A stretch of DNA of 64,000 nucleotides, taken from IMG/VR virus record IMGVR_UViG_3300032286_000272, positions 1 to 64,000 of that record. One strand, written 5' to 3'. Position 1 is the first letter of the stretch. Each line of letters starts with the position of its first letter. Position numbers and translations under genes: made by a program. Positions 45,907 through 54,800 of the stretch are shown one piece after another. This stretch comes from a virus. Below the pieces are notes generated by a model. It was given only the letters and a program-made list of their open reading frames with translations, did not search any database and was not told the DNA's origin.

Positions 45907-45941
45907 TACTATATTGCCGCAACCTTAAGGAGAACCACGCG

Positions 45942-46955
45942 ATGTCAACTAAATTTGAACAATTGCTAGACCTACTTGTAAACGAAGAAATGGATAAAGC
46001 CAATGAACTATTCCATACTATTGTTGTAGAAAAGTCTAGAGAAATCTACGAAAATATGATTGCTGAAGAAGCAGATGAAGAAGAAATGGACGAAGCCAAA
46101 GCCGAAGACGATGAAGAAATGGACGAAGCTAAGGAAGAGGACGACAAAGAATTAGACGAAGCAGCCGAAGACGATGAAATGGATGAGGGTGCTGAAGAAT
46201 TAGAAGACAGCTACATGATGGACGCCGACGACGAAGAAGACGACGGTATGGGCGGCGATGCTGCTGACGACATGTTAGGCGACGTTGAAATGGACGGAGA
46301 CGCCGATGAAGAAAGCAGCGAAGACGAAGCCATTATGGATATTAAGAATGCTATCGCTGAACTAGAAGCAGCATTTGCTGATCTAGAAGCTGCCCAAGGC
46401 GGAGAAATGGATAGCGACATGGATTCGGAATTCGGCGACGAAGATGAAGACGAGACAGACGAAATGATGGGTATGGGTCTACGTGAGTACCGTGAGACAG
46501 TTGGTAACGACTGGGAAAAGAGCGGAAGCCAAAAGACACCAGGACCAGTTGGTTCAGGTAAAGGCGACCTAGCAGGCCAGACCAGTGTTGACAACGGCAA
46601 GAGCCCAGTTAGCAGTGGTAAAGGCAAGCCTACAACAGGCGCAACTGCTAAGAATATTCTAGGCGACCAAAAAGCAGGCGAAGGCACTAACGTTGGTACA
46701 AAGCCAACAGGCAAAGCTGGCGGACTAGTTGGCAGTGTCAAAGGTGAGTTTACCAAAGGTGTTGAAAAGAACATCGCAGGTAGTGCTAATGCTAAAATGA
46801 AAAGCGGTTCTGATCTAGGCAAGCAAGGTGCAGGTTACCCAGGTAACAACAAGACTGCTGGCCCAGTTGGATCTGGTAAAGGTGATAAAGCTGGTCAAAC
46901 CAGCATTCACAATGCACCAAGCCCACTTAACGGCGCACCTAATCGTAACTCTTAA
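45942..46955 (+). CDS. Prohead core / scaffold protein (gp68-like), highly acidic
   Basis: A 337-residue protein. The N-terminus STKFEQLLDLLVNEEMDKAN then ELFHTIVVEKSREIYENMI resembles the prohead core protein of aquatic T4-like phages. Residues ~45-180 are extremely acidic (Asp/Glu/Met repeats). The C-terminal half is a Gly/Lys/Ser-rich repeat region in which a PGPVGSGKGDLAGQTS-like unit recurs. It has no enzymatic motif. It is probably an internal scaffold removed by gp21; I-A-E and similar motifs occur in it. It starts the gp21-gp22-gp23 operon with a strong Shine-Dalgarno. Confidence 0.75.
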   Translation: MSTKFEQLLDLLVNEEMDKANELFHTIVVEKSREIYENMIAEEADEEEMDEAKAEDDEEMDEAKEEDDKELDEAAEDDEMDEGAEELEDSYMMDADDEEDDGMGGDAADDMLGDVEMDGDADEESSEDEAIMDIKNAIAELEAAFADLEAAQGGEMDSDMDSEFGDEDEDETDEMMGMGLREYRETVGNDWEKSGSQKTPGPVGSGKGDLAGQTSVDNGKSPVSSGKGKPTTGATAKNILGDQKAGEGTNVGTKPTGKAGGLVGSVKGEFTKGVEKNIAGSANAKMKSGSDLGKQGAGYPGNNKTAGPVGSGKGDKAGQTSIHNAPSPLNGAPNRNS

Positions 46956-46968
46956 TTAGAGAAGCAGG

Positions 46969-47598
46969 ATGCAACATTCATTTTTAAGAGAACACCTAAG
47001 TTTTGATCAGGCTCAAGTCATACTTGAGTCTGACGATAAGGACGGCAAGAACCTACATTTGAAAGGAATTGCAATCCAAGGTGGTATTCGTAATGCTAAC
47101 GGCCGTATCTATCCCGTAGATGAAATTGAGAAAGCTGTTAAGACATTAAACGATCAACTACTTAACGGATATAGTGTTCTAGGTGAAGTAGACCATCCTG
47201 ATGATTTGAAAGTAAATTTAGATCGTGTATCCCATATGATTACTCAGATGTGGATGGAGGGTCCAAATGGTTATGGAAAGATGAAAATCCTTCCAACCCC
47301 TATGGGTAATTTAATTCGCACAATGCTTGAAAGTGGTGTAAAACTTGGCGTTAGTTCTCGCGGTAGCGGTAATGTTAACGATTCGAACGGCCATGTATCT
47401 GATTTTGAGATTATCACTGTGGATGTAGTTGCTCAACCGAGCGCTCCAGGTGCTTATCCTACTCCTGTGTATGAACATTTAATGAACACACGCGGCGGTA
47501 TGAGAGCACTAAAAGTTGCTAAAGAAGTAAAAGAAGATCCAAAGGCCCAGAAATATTTGAAGGAATCCCTCCTACAAATTATTAAAGGTCTAAAATAA
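46969..47598 (+). CDS. gp21: Prohead core protease gp21
   Basis: A 209-residue protein, the size of T4 gp21 (212). Conserved segments are GGIRNANGRIYPVDEIEKAV, the histidine of GEVDHPDD (His76) and the serine of LGVSSRGSG (Ser130), fitting the herpes-assemblin-like fold of prohead proteases. It cleaves scaffold and capsid precursors at (L/I)-x-E sites inside the prohead and then itself. It follows the acidic scaffold gene by 13 nt and precedes gp22 by 16 nt. Ribosome site GCAGG is weak. Confidence 0.95.
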   Translation: MQHSFLREHLSFDQAQVILESDDKDGKNLHLKGIAIQGGIRNANGRIYPVDEIEKAVKTLNDQLLNGYSVLGEVDHPDDLKVNLDRVSHMITQMWMEGPNGYGKMKILPTPMGNLIRTMLESGVKLGVSSRGSGNVNDSNGHVSDFEIITVDVVAQPSAPGAYPTPVYEHLMNTRGGMRALKVAKEVKEDPKAQKYLKESLLQIIKGLK

Positions 47599-47614
47599 GC
47601 CCGAGGAGAAAGAG

Positions 47615-48700
47615 ATGTTGGACGCATTCAAACAATTAGTTGAGTCAGGAGTAATGTCAGAAGAAACACAATCTGTCATTGAATCTGCCTTTGCTACAAA
47701 AATTCAAGAGAATCGCGACCAAGTCAGCGCTGAACTTCGTGAAGAATTTGCACAAAAGTATACACATGACAAGACTGTTATGGTAGAAGCAATCGACAAG
47801 ATGTTAAGCGAGAGATTGGCCGCAGAAATGGCCGAGTTGCTTACTGATAGAAAGGCTCTAGCGGAAGCTAAAGCTCAATATGAAGGAAAAATGACACAGG
47901 ACTCTAAGAAGTTAGAGGGCTTTGTTATCAAGCAATTAGGTAAAGAGTTGGTAGAATTCCAAAGTGATCGCCGCAAGGTATCTGAGAATTTTACTAAATT
48001 AGAACAGTTTGTTGTACATGCTCTAGCCAAGGAAATCAACGAATTTGCAGAAGACAAGCGTGATCTAGCTGAAACAAAAGTTAAGTTAGTACGTGAAGCT
48101 AAAGGCAAGTTTGAAGAAATCCGTACGGCATTCATCAAGCGTAGTGCTAAGGTAGTTGAAAGCGCAGTAACTAAGAAGCTTACAACCGAGTTAACTCAGT
48201 TGAAAGAAGACGTAGAAGCTGCTCGTAACAACGATTTTGGCCGCCGCATTTATGAAGCATTTGCACAAGAATTCAGCGCTAGTTTCTTAAATGAAAAGTC
48301 TGAAACAAGTAAATTGTTAAAGATTATTCAGAAGAAGGAACAAGAGCTAGCTGAAGCACAACAGAGTGTTGCAGAAACGCAGCAACTTGCAGAATCTAAG
48401 GACCGTGAATTACGTGTCACTAAAGATCTCATGGAGCGCAAATCTGTAATGTCTGAAATGTTAGCACCGTTAGGCGCTGACAAAAGAGAAGTAATGCAAC
48501 AGTTGCTTGAAGGTGTACAAACTTCCAAGTTAAATGATGCATTTAACAAATACCTACCCGCAGTAATGGAAGGCGAGAGAAAAGTTACCAAAAAAACTGT
48601 GCTTGCAGAAAGCATGGAAGTAACTGGTAACCGTGAGACAAAGCCAGAGGTAGGCTTAGATAACATTTTAGATATCCGCAAACTTGCGGGCCTAAAATAA
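47615..48700 (+). CDS. gp22: Prohead scaffold protein gp22
   Basis: A 361-residue, almost wholly helical coiled-coil protein (T4 gp22: 269). The C-terminal half has VTKDLMERKSVMSEMLAPL and SKLNDAFNKYLPAVM, resembling the gp22 end. Five L-A-E tripeptides (ALAEA, DLAET, ELAEA, QLAES, VLAES), the sequence preferred by gp21-type proteases, are spread through it, which fits complete digestion at maturation. Shine-Dalgarno GAGGAG. gp23 starts 20 nt after the stop. Confidence 0.92.
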   Translation: MLDAFKQLVESGVMSEETQSVIESAFATKIQENRDQVSAELREEFAQKYTHDKTVMVEAIDKMLSERLAAEMAELLTDRKALAEAKAQYEGKMTQDSKKLEGFVIKQLGKELVEFQSDRRKVSENFTKLEQFVVHALAKEINEFAEDKRDLAETKVKLVREAKGKFEEIRTAFIKRSAKVVESAVTKKLTTELTQLKEDVEAARNNDFGRRIYEAFAQEFSASFLNEKSETSKLLKIIQKKEQELAEAQQSVAETQQLAESKDRELRVTKDLMERKSVMSEMLAPLGADKREVMQQLLEGVQTSKLNDAFNKYLPAVMEGERKVTKKTVLAESMEVTGNRETKPEVGLDNILDIRKLAGLK

Positions 48701-48720
48701 TTATATTCAAGGAGACATAA

Positions 48721-49905
48721 ATGTCACAATTATTAAATGAAAGATGGTCCGAGACCAAAGGAGCTCTGCTTGAAGGCCTATCCGGTAACCGTAAAGCTTC
48801 TATGGATGTGTGCCTAGAAAATACACGTCGTTATTTGGCTGAAAGCGCTACAGCAGGTTCTACAAGTGCAGGTAACATTGCAACACTTAACCGTGTTATT
48901 CTTCCAGTAATTCGTCGTGTTATGCCGACAGTTATTGCTAACGAAATCGTTGGTGTTCAGCCAATGACAGGTCCAGTTGCTCAGATTCATACACTACGTG
49001 TACGTTATGCTGACAGCGACAACCTAGTAAGCGCAGGCGAAGAGGCATTAAGCCCATTCAAGATCGCAGCTGGTTACTCTGGTAACGCTGATAGTGCATC
49101 TAACCCAAAGGCTAACACAACAGCCGCAATGGAAGGTACACCTGGTAAGCGTATGAGCATCCAGATTCTAAAGACTCCAGTTGAAGCAAAGAGCCGTAAG
49201 CTCAGCGCTCGTTGGACTTTTGAAGCTGCTCAAGATGCACAAGCCCAACAAGGTATTGACATCGAAGCAGAAATCATGGCCGCTCTAGCACAAGAAATTA
49301 CTGCTGAAATCGACCAAGAAATCTTGGCTAGCCTACGTGGCTTGGCTACTGTTGAAGAAACATATGACCAGTCATTAGTTTCTGGTACAGCTACGTTCGT
49401 TGGTGACGAGCACGCTGCTCTAGCTATCCAAATCAACCGTGTTGCTAACTTAATTGCTCAGCGTACACGTCGTGGTGCTGGTAACTGGGCTGTTGTTTCT
49501 AACCAAGCATTGACAATCCTACAATCTGCTACTACCAGCGCTTTTGCTCGTACTACAGAAGGTACATTCGAAGCTCCAACAAACACCAAGTTCGTTGGTA
49601 CATTGAATGGTGCATTGCGTGTTTACGTTGACGCATACCTAGCTGACACAACTGCTCAGAACGACAACCAAGTTCTAATCGGTTACAAAGGCGCTAGCGA
49701 AGCTGATGCTGCGGCATTCTATTGCCCATACATTCCGTTGATGAGTTCTGGAGTTGTTCTAGATCCAGCAACATTCGAACCAGTCGTTGGTTTCTTAACT
49801 CGTTACGGTTACGTTGAGTTGACAAACACTGCTTCTAGTTTGGGTAACGCTGCTGACTACCTAGGTAAAGTGTCTATCACTGCTGCCAAAGTTAGCTTCA
49901 AATAA
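48721..49905 (+). CDS. gp23: Major capsid protein gp23
   Basis: A 394-residue protein with HK97-fold features of gp23: VILPVIRRVMPTVIANEI, GVQPMTGPVAQIHTLRVRYA, KTPVEAKSRKLSARWTFEAA and LMSSGVVLDPATFEPVVGF. It is clearly shorter than T4 gp23 (521). The N-terminal segment ends at L39-A40-E41, a likely gp21 cleavage site, leaving a ~353-residue mature subunit. It is strongly expressed: AAGGAGAC ribosome site and a good terminator after the stop. Confidence 0.96.
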   Translation: MSQLLNERWSETKGALLEGLSGNRKASMDVCLENTRRYLAESATAGSTSAGNIATLNRVILPVIRRVMPTVIANEIVGVQPMTGPVAQIHTLRVRYADSDNLVSAGEEALSPFKIAAGYSGNADSASNPKANTTAAMEGTPGKRMSIQILKTPVEAKSRKLSARWTFEAAQDAQAQQGIDIEAEIMAALAQEITAEIDQEILASLRGLATVEETYDQSLVSGTATFVGDEHAALAIQINRVANLIAQRTRRGAGNWAVVSNQALTILQSATTSAFARTTEGTFEAPTNTKFVGTLNGALRVYVDAYLADTTAQNDNQVLIGYKGASEADAAAFYCPYIPLMSSGVVLDPATFEPVVGFLTRYGYVELTNTASSLGNAADYLGKVSITAAKVSFK

Positions 49906-49929
49906 TCAACTGCTAAAAGCAAAACAATC

Positions 49930-49951
49930 AACCCGCTTCGGCGGGTTTTTT
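49930..49951 (+). terminator. Terminator after gp23
   Basis: AACCCGC and GCGGGTT flank a TTCG tetraloop, with a run of Ts (49946-49951) at the 3' side. A textbook intrinsic terminator ending the head operon. Confidence 0.95.
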
Positions 49952-49962
49952 GTTGATCAAGC

Positions 49963-49971
49963 AATAAATAC
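49963..49971 (+). promoter_or_regulatory. Late promoter core AATAAATAC
   Basis: Directly after the gp23 terminator, 79 nt before ATG 50051. It starts the transcript for the next structural gene. Confidence 0.65.
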
Positions 49972-49979
49972 ACTGTTCG

Positions 49980-50015
49980 CTCCGAAAGGGGAGTTTATGC
50001 GGTCCCCACCGCGTA
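49980..50015 (+). other. Possible pseudoknotted 5' leader
   Basis: GCGGT (49999-50003) and ACCGC (50008-50012) form a hairpin whose CCCC loop can pair with GGGG at 49988-49991, itself in a CTCC/GGAG hairpin. It could influence translation or stability of the 50051 mRNA. Confidence 0.4.
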
Positions 50016-50050
50016 GGCAATAGAACTGTCTATATTTTAAGGAGAAAAAA

Positions 50051-51220
50051 ATGGGACGTCCAATTAAAAAGAGTTTTTTTGCTAACTTGAGCAGCCCTTA
50101 TCAGGATCATGCTACAGGTGGCCCAACAGGTGAAGGCGGTGAAGGAGTTGCTAGTGTAACAATTACTACAACTGGATCTTACACAGCTACAATTCCTACA
50201 GTGAGTTTTGCTACTCCTGATTTATATCTAGGAACAACAGCAACTGGTGTTGTGCATGTTAAATCATTAAGTGCTAGCACAACAGCAAATGGTAATGGTT
50301 ATACACTGGGTCAAACATTAAGTGTTTCTGGTGGTACAAAGAGTACTACAGCAACTTTTACAACAACCGCAGTTGTAGTTGCAGCCATTACAAAAACAGC
50401 TAACGGATCGCTTTATGACAACGACAATGAAATTTGGTTTGACAGCGCAGGCTGGTCAGTACCTCTAAAACTTGATGTTGTTAGTAATATAGGCGGTGCA
50501 TTAGATACATTTACAGTATTGCAGTACGGTGTATGGAATGGCCCCGGCGCTGCTCCAACTACTCTGACTGCTACTACAAGTAACACTCGTGGTGGTGTTG
50601 ATCAAAACGCTACTGGCGCGGTATTCACATTGACATACGGTGTTTATTCTTTCAGCAGCCCAGTAGTAGTCGGTGATTATACAGCTATTCCTGCTAATCC
50701 AGCAAGCTTCACAGGAGCATCAGGTTCAGGAGCAACTGCTGAAATAGCATGGGGTGTACGCAGTGTTGAAGTTACTAATTCAGGTAGCCACTATGTTAGT
50801 GTAGCCGATGCAGCAGTAACATTTTCTAGCGGTACAGCAGCAGGTACATCTGTATTAACTGCTTTAAATGATCAAGGTATTGCAGCTTACGCTTATATTG
50901 TTGACGGTGTAGAAGGTTCTATTGTTGATATCATGAAACAAGAAGCTAGTCGTCGTTATCTAGTTAAAGAGCGTTCTGGCGTACAAGGTCAGTGCAAACT
51001 AGTTGCTAAAGCAGCCGGCGATTTAAACGTAGGCGAAATGTGCATCATTGCAACAGATACATTAGGTAGCACATATTATGTTACAAAATTAACAACACAC
51101 AGAGCAGTCTTATCTCGAGCTAACAACGGCGGCAGTGGATATTCTTTTGCCACAGGTGATGTAGCAGGATGGAATATTACTACTCCAGCAACAGGTGTTG
51201 TTACTATTACCACTGTCTAA
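50051..51220 (+). CDS. Virion structural protein, capsid-decoration candidate
   Basis: A 389-residue protein, Thr/Ser/Gly/Ala-rich, almost all beta. The N-terminus MGRPIKKSFFANLSSPYQDH is basic. It contains GSGY-like beta segments (ANGNGYTLGQTLSVSGG; VEVTNSGSHYVSVADAAVTF), also seen in the giant protein. The C-terminal ~110 residues (GIAAYAYIVDGVEGSIVDIM; SRRYLVKERSGVQGQCKLVA) form a distinct domain. Position after gp23, its own late promoter and a strong AAGGAG ribosome site suggest an abundant virion protein such as a decoration protein; this is inferred. Confidence 0.65.
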   Translation: MGRPIKKSFFANLSSPYQDHATGGPTGEGGEGVASVTITTTGSYTATIPTVSFATPDLYLGTTATGVVHVKSLSASTTANGNGYTLGQTLSVSGGTKSTTATFTTTAVVVAAITKTANGSLYDNDNEIWFDSAGWSVPLKLDVVSNIGGALDTFTVLQYGVWNGPGAAPTTLTATTSNTRGGVDQNATGAVFTLTYGVYSFSSPVVVGDYTAIPANPASFTGASGSGATAEIAWGVRSVEVTNSGSHYVSVADAAVTFSSGTAAGTSVLTALNDQGIAAYAYIVDGVEGSIVDIMKQEASRRYLVKERSGVQGQCKLVAKAAGDLNVGEMCIIATDTLGSTYYVTKLTTHRAVLSRANNGGSGYSFATGDVAGWNITTPATGVVTITTV

Positions 51221-51238
51221 AATTTATTTTAGCACAAC

Positions 51239-51263
51239 AAAAAGGCTCTTTGGAGCCTTTTTT
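51239..51263 (+). terminator. Terminator after the 50051 structural gene
   Basis: AAAAAGGCTC and GAGCCTTTTTT pair around a TTTG loop, with a T-run at 51258-51263. Confidence 0.9.
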
Positions 51264-51289
51264 ATTGACTGCGTATAAAAAATATTTAG

Positions 51290-51298
51290 GTAAATACT
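51290..51298 (+). promoter_or_regulatory. Late promoter core GTAAATACT abutting ATG 51302
   Basis: GTAAATA is followed by CTGGT and then ATG. No Shine-Dalgarno; predicted leaderless transcript. Confidence 0.6.
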
Positions 51299-51301
51299 GG
51301 T

Positions 51302-51829
51302 ATGACTACTCCTTGGACCAATCCCACAACTGTAATTCAATTTGCAGAAGCTAGCGCAGAAAATGTTCATATACCGTGGGATAGTTCTAATAATTTTGCA
51401 GGAATGATGAACGACAACGAACAAGGTGTTGGATCAATGGATCCTTTATATCATCACGCTCGCAGTCCCGAAGTTGACATAAACAGTAAAACTTATTATA
51501 TAAGAGCAACTGGATATAACTTTCAAAACTTACCAAATATTATTTTGGGTATAGCAGTAAGATTAAAAACTAAACGTGGCGGGAGAGTTACAGACGATAC
51601 TGTTCAGCTTTGTTTAAGTGGAGAAGAAATTGGAGATAATCGTGCGGATTTAATAGTAAATCCGTTAAAGTATTATGGAGGAAATAGTGATTTGTGGGGA
51701 ATAGAAAGTATAAGGCTAGTCGATGTTCAAGACAGCTCTTTTGGAGTAACACTTCGATTCAAGAGTCATCCTCGATACCCACATCGTGATGCTGTATTCA
51801 TTGACAGCGTACAAATACGAATTTACTAA
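51302..51829 (+). CDS. Virion structural protein, unknown
   Basis: A 175-residue protein. Visible features are PWTNPTTVIQFAEASAENVH, then ARSPEVDINSKTYYIRATGY and a beta-rich C-terminus (LWGIESIRLVDVQDSSFGVT, SHPRYPHRDAVFIDSVQIRI). No membrane segment or signal peptide. It looks like a small head or collar/tail accessory protein; I do not recognise the family. It sits between the structural gene and the adhesin, with terminator upstream and a second late promoter directly downstream. Confidence 0.65.
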   Translation: MTTPWTNPTTVIQFAEASAENVHIPWDSSNNFAGMMNDNEQGVGSMDPLYHHARSPEVDINSKTYYIRATGYNFQNLPNIILGIAVRLKTKRGGRVTDDTVQLCLSGEEIGDNRADLIVNPLKYYGGNSDLWGIESIRLVDVQDSSFGVTLRFKSHPRYPHRDAVFIDSVQIRIY

Positions 51830-51832
51830 TCT

Positions 51833-51841
51833 AATAAATAC
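51833..51841 (+). promoter_or_regulatory. Late promoter core AATAAATAC for the plus-strand fibre cluster
   Basis: The core ends 17 nt before ATG 51858, with Shine-Dalgarno AAAGGAAT between. No further late core is seen until 62635, so it probably transcribes 51858-62580. Confidence 0.65.
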
Positions 51842-51857
51842 TCTAAAGGAATAGATA

Positions 51858-54800
51858 ATGGCCATTAGAAGAGTCACTGGAACAGTACAGTATAATCCAA
51901 CAAGCAACGAAACCGTTATTCGATCGCCTAATAGTACCGTTTCTATTGAAGCATCGAATTTTACAGTTCAGAACGCTGCCACCAGTCCTGCGTTTAATGT
52001 GGCTGCAACCGGTACAATTGGAAGCAACAGTATATATGTTGCCAGCAAGACATCTATTAGACCGGGTCTTGTAGTAACGGGTCAAGGAATTACTAGTCCT
52101 ACAACTGTTACCAGTGTAAGTTCAATTACCAACGAAGTAATTTTACTAGACGCTAACACTGCAACGTTCAGTTCTATCTTAACATTTACAGATTACGGAT
52201 CTGGTGTATACTCTGCATTTCCTAGCTCGTTAAGAGTTACAGCAGACGCAAGTAACGTAGGAAATCCTACTGGACGACCATACGATCCTAACAATATTTA
52301 CGACACACCACAAAATCGTCAATTAGGTTCTGTGTACATTGCTGGCGGTGTAGGTATTGAAAAAGACTTAAACGTAGGTGGTTTCATTTATGGACGTATT
52401 TCAGAGGCTATTACCAGTACACAATTAGTAGTTACTGCTACTAATATCGATGCAACATTCTATCCGACGTTTATTCAAAATTTCTCCAGCGGTGCAGGCA
52501 ATCAACTTTTTGGAGATAACACTGGTACCTTTAGTGGCTTAACTTATAATCCTGCTAAGGGGTTGTTAAGAGTTGAGCAGGTCAATGTTACTTCTAGCAC
52601 ACAAAGTACCAGTACAACTACTGGTGCACTGACCGTAAAGGGCGGTGTTGGCATCGAAGGCAATTTGACTGTTGATGATATCTATACCAAAGTTCTTAGC
52701 AGCTTAGGAAGCAAGATACAGATTCGTCCTGAAGAACCTCTAACAGAAATTTACGGTGACATTAGAGTACTCAATGGAACTAATCCTATCGGTACCGCTC
52801 CAGTAGTTACTAATGTATTATATGTTACAATGGATGGCGATGATACCAATGACGGCCGCGCACAAGATCCTAGTCGCGCATGTCGTACCATTAATGGAGC
52901 AACTAATAGTCCATATTATCAACCTGGTACACAGATCCGTGTGTCGCCCGGAATCTATTTAGAAGACAATCCAATTAGACTGAAGCCGTATACCAGTGTC
53001 ATGGGTAGTGATATCCGTACTACTAGTGTTGAGCCTATCAACAAAACACAAGACCTGTTTCATTTAGATAGCGGATGCTATTTGGCGTTCATGCAATTTT
53101 TAAATGGACGCAGTGGATTGTTAGAAGGCAATTATGCTCCGGGAACTAATAGAGGTGCTTATGCAACAGCATTTCCTCCATTAGAAGGCGATGCACGTAT
53201 TGACCTATTCCACTCGCCGTATGTACAAAACTGTACCAATTTAAGTGGACCTTGGCTAAAGGATGGAACAATATTTGTTCCTAACCAAACGGTACAAATT
53301 CCGTTGGCAGTTGGCACAGGAACTTGGGCTGCATACACTACCACTATCGTAGTTAATGCATCAACCGGCACTATAGAATTAGGTATGGCAATTAATGCAG
53401 GGCAACAAAATCCTGGATTCTTTAATGCACGTACTTTGATGTTGGCTAACAAACCGTTCCTTCAAGAGCAAGTGATTGCTTATATCAATCAAGAGATTTT
53501 AGCCAACGTTGCCAATACATCTAGCATCTGGTACGGGTTCACGTATGCACAGGAAGAATACTATCGAGACATTGGTATTCTTCTAGAAAACGTTGCATAC
53601 GATGCTGCATTTGGCGGCAACCAAAAGTCAAGAGAGACTGGACTATCATATTATGACGGTGTCATAAGTGCGATTGCTGGCGAAGAACAACAAACCGCAG
53701 CAGCCATAACGTATCTAAATACTCTTACTCAGCAGGTTATAACAAATACTACCTGTACTGACTTATTAGTGGGTGCAGGCGATTATGATCAAATTATTAA
53801 TTGGGTCTTAATTGATGGACAAATTTCAAGTTCTAGTATTGACAGTCTATTTGCGATCATTAAAGATATTATTATTAATGGTCCAGATGTTGCACCTGCT
53901 CCTTATACCAGTACAGGACCAGACGCTGCCTACGTTAGTGCAGAAATATTAATGCAGGCTAATCGTGCTTTTATTCAAGAAGATACGATTAACTACATTA
54001 ATCAAACAGTTAAGCAGTTTCCGTATAGTAAAGTTGAATATAAAAGAGACTTTGGTCTAACTATTGATAGTATTGCAAATGACTTGTTGCATCCTACACC
54101 AGAGTTTAGTCAAAGTAATTTTTCTGGATTACAATATTGGACTCAGACTAGTTACGCCGGAACTATTGGTCAAGAAATAACTACAGCAACTGCTGCTATT
54201 AACTATCTAAAAGAGTTAACTAGAAAAGCAATCTTGCATGTAACTGAAGCAGATGATGCTATTATTGGAGTTACACGATATCAAACAGGTACTGTACAGG
54301 TTACTACAATTCAACCAGGAACACAGGTAGAAGTAGATACTGTTTATGGGTTATTCAACAAGTTTATTTCTATAATTGGCGGCAACAAATTAGGCTGGCC
54401 AGATAAAATTATTGCTAACGGTACTGCTAGTAATTTCTTAAGTGTGCAACAGAGCTACGATCTATTACAAGCTAACAAAAATTATTTTAAAGAAGAAGTA
54501 ATTGCTTATATAGAAACAGAAAGTCCTGGCTTCGTATATTCGAGCTCTACATATAGAACAGAAATTAGTAATTTAGTTGATAGTATTAGTTTTGATCTAT
54601 TGCACGGCGGAAATCGCCAAAGCATCCAATCTGGATTAGAATATTATACATTTACATCTACTGCTTCTTTAATTCAAGGTCAAGAAGTTCAGACAGTTGC
54701 TGCATATAATCGTCTAGCTAGCTTGGTCAGTAGTGTTATTCAAAACAATCCAATTACGCCAATTCAAACCGATGTAGTTCAAAAGTTTAATTATGATTCA

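Noticed and set aside
45890-45915. Sigma70 promoter TTGCCT/TATATT before the scaffold operon
   Set aside because: The spacer is only 14 bp; the late core explains the site better.
46211-46822. 203-residue minus-strand ORF
   Set aside because: Antisense shadow of the Asp/Glu- and Gly-rich scaffold gene; low-complexity Ser/Pro sequence and no ribosome site.
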